This document shows positions 62,140 to 64,000 of a stretch of DNA of 64,000 nt, piece after piece; within the stretch, counting starts at the first letter, position 1, and each line of letters starts with the position of its first letter. Source of the stretch: Microvelia longipes (taxonomy: Eukaryota; Arthropoda; Insecta; Hemiptera; Veliidae); NCBI GenBank assembly GCA_018340805.1, contig JACMZG010001908.1, positions 39,973,380 through 40,037,379 on the forward strand, given 5' to 3'. The position numbers and the translations under genes are program-made. The notes beneath the pieces were generated by a model that saw only the letters and a list, made by a program, of their open reading frames with translations, did no database searches and was not told the DNA's origin.

Positions 62140-62903
62140 AATAAAAATCGGGTCCGGGTAACCTCGGAATTTTTCCTTATCACATCAGAGTCGCACGCTC
62201 AACCTCCCTACTTCAAACTCGCTTCGCTCACTCTCAGAATATACAATATACTCCAATTCGTCTTTGGACAAGCTTCGCTCGTCCTCAAATAGTAAATACA
62301 TCCATTTCATACCTAAAGGTCCTACCAGGCACTGACCACGTTCGATGCTGCTTAACTTTTATGATATAACAAAAACCATAGACGTACTATGGTTTCGTAT
62401 TGAAACGAAACTTAGTAAAATTATTTATTACGTAAAGGTATACACTTGCATCAAATTTCATATTATTTCTTTAATTTTTTTTTAAAAAAACGTTCACAAC
62501 TAACGCTGATAATGTGATGAAACTTTAGCACATATGTCTCATACATGGCTATATGCGTGCCAAATCTCAAAATGATCTTTGAGATTTTTCCACCTTATAT
62601 GATTTTCAAATATTTCGCCGAGTCATTATTGCCGGTTAATGACGTCATCATATAAAATATTTTCCGAACAGCACAACTACACCAATAGACTGATTTTCGT
62701 AAGAAGTTTCAACTCTCTGAATAAATAAATTGGGGGCTAAAATGGTAAAAGACACAAACACACACATACAGGCAGAGAAATTGGTGAAACTTAGTTAGGA
62801 GGTGACCCACGGATAATTCCGGTGACATCCCGGTTTCGGATTCTTTGGCAAACACAATACTTTTCCTATATACCTACGAGGTAAATGAGAAAAAGTAAAA
62901 ACG
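62140..62903 (-). mobile_element. 5S-module repeat element, copy D (most complete)
   Basis: Minus strand from 62903: head (TTTTTACTTTTTCTCATTTA, then GGTATATAGGAAAAGTATTG, GAATCCGAAACCGGGATG and CCGGAATTATCCG), a GT-rich part, TTCAGAGAGTTGAAACTTC, GTTGTGCTGTTCGG, GACGTCATTAACCGG, GGCACGCATATAGCCATGTA, GTTTCATCACATTATCAGCG, the 5S-like module (about 62317-62362: AAGTTAAGCAGCATCGA, GTGGTCAGTGCCTGG), and a tail with GAGGACGAGCGAAGC and GAGAGTGAGCGAAGCGAG. At about 760 bp it is long for a SINE. No reading frame, poly-A or inverted ends are visible. Confidence 0.7.
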
Positions 62904-64000
62904 ATTATTCGTATATTATCATAGTCACAATATTAAAATATAATGAATTCAACGTTCTAAAATAAGTAGTTATTTTAGAGCATAACTCCAAAAATGGATT
63001 TTCAAACATTTTGATTGAAAACTCTTAAGTTTCTAAAAGTCGAAAAACGTTTGGTAATTGTAAGCGTAACAAAACTATCTTCACACATAGTGGGTACGAA
63101 AGAGAAAAACTGGACTCAATATGATAACAAAATATAAAAAAATCTATTATACATTTACACTAAGCCTTATACTTTTTTTTGTTAGTAAGAACGATTCAAT
63201 TCTTTCTCCTTTCATTTTTAACAGAAAAATCTTAAGTTGCTTCCTAAAAAAACGTTGTGAAGACCGAGAAAAATTGACTTCTTTTGTATTGTAAGATGTG
63301 GGGGATAAAGGATAAGGTTGTAGAGTGGAATAGGAATAAAGGGGATTAGAGTAATAGAGAGGGGAGATCTAGGAGTGGTGGGGGGATGTAAGATTCAAAG
63401 TGGCACCAACACTACTAAAGCACACTATATGGGATTCTAATCTTAAAGAGCATTTCACCTTCCCAGACTAATCTTATTCTTTCTTTGATTTTTAATAATT
63501 ATATAAAAATATTTTTAGACGTTTGTTCTACACTACAAAAATATATATAATTTTAATTCAAAACAGCAGTAGAAATACCTACTATCATTAACTACAGTTC
63601 ACATGGCAAACCTATAAGCATGAAATGAAGGTGGCTGGTCACTTTAAATAAAAAATAAGGGAACTTCATCAATTCTTTCCATTAGTATATATTCATTACC
63701 ACCTGTAACTTAATCTTCTCCATCAATATTTATGATTGTACTTTAACGCAAGTTTTTATAGGCAATATTTATTTAAAGGTGCTTATAATTGGTTAAACAT
63801 AACCACTATTAATTATTACTATTCAATACTAACTTTATTATTACCAGACATAAACCAAGAAGAAGCAGTTTTCTTAGTAGTAGTATTATTTGTGTTAAAC
63901 ACAACAAGCTACTAATGGATAGTCGTGGTAATTTCTACAGTAGTATTTACAAATGGTTTGACTTAATGGTCGTAAGCGAAAAGTATGAACTAAGATCAGA
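62904..64000. other. Gene-free AT-rich end of window
   Basis: A G-rich, purine-rich stretch lies at about 63298-63390. No exon or repeat is recognised. Confidence 0.4.

Overview
The window is A+T-rich (about 70% by eye), repeat-dense animal nuclear DNA. It has long introns, many (AT)n tracts, minisatellites, short nonautonomous transposons and almost no long reading frames. The one gene I recognise is a discoidin domain receptor (Ddr) on the minus strand, whose closest remembered match is the invertebrate receptor. With the base composition and repeat load this suggests a protostome, most likely an arthropod such as a crustacean. The species cannot be named from the sequence.

Positions 1-26015 belong to the 5' part of Ddr. 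The exon at 25905-26015 carries two tiny upstream ORFs, the start codon and a signal peptide. The exon at 10267-10372 carries the start of the discoidin (F5/8C) domain. They join in phase across a 15.5 kb intron. No further exon is recognised between 1 and 10266, so the second intron probably runs off the left edge. Because the signal-peptide exon begins at a splice acceptor, a noncoding first exon and promoter should lie at higher coordinates; I could not place them. Inside intron 1, on the plus strand, two short exon-like pieces (13680-13755 and 14782-14852) join in frame into a small protein with the cysteine spacing of a single-VWC domain.

The rest is mainly repeats. A modular element family carries a 5S-rRNA-like module and a conserved head with the motif TATACCGTAGGTATATAGG. 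Four 5S modules and seven heads are present, in both orientations, and the heads fall into two subfamilies. There are two long foldback elements (37170-38358, set inside an (AT)n tract; 43485-44454, containing one of the heads), a shorter foldback (34541-34690), a complete small hAT element with a perfect 8-bp target duplication (48881-49375), a LINE ORF2 C-terminal remnant (33900-34065), an RTE-like 3' tail (32100-32368), two tRNA-like Pol III promoter fragments, and minisatellites with periods of 15, 23, 30, 31, 33, 40, 51 and 64 bp. The 31-bp array shows a 93-bp higher-order organisation.

I saw no CRISPR, operon or compact defence-like system. The most unusual content is the 5S-linked modular element family, the foldbacks, a cluster of GCACTAGT motifs 1.5-2 kb upstream of the Ddr start exon, and two candidate regulatory sites (an RFX-type X-box at 542-555 and a CTCF-like site at 50263-50276).
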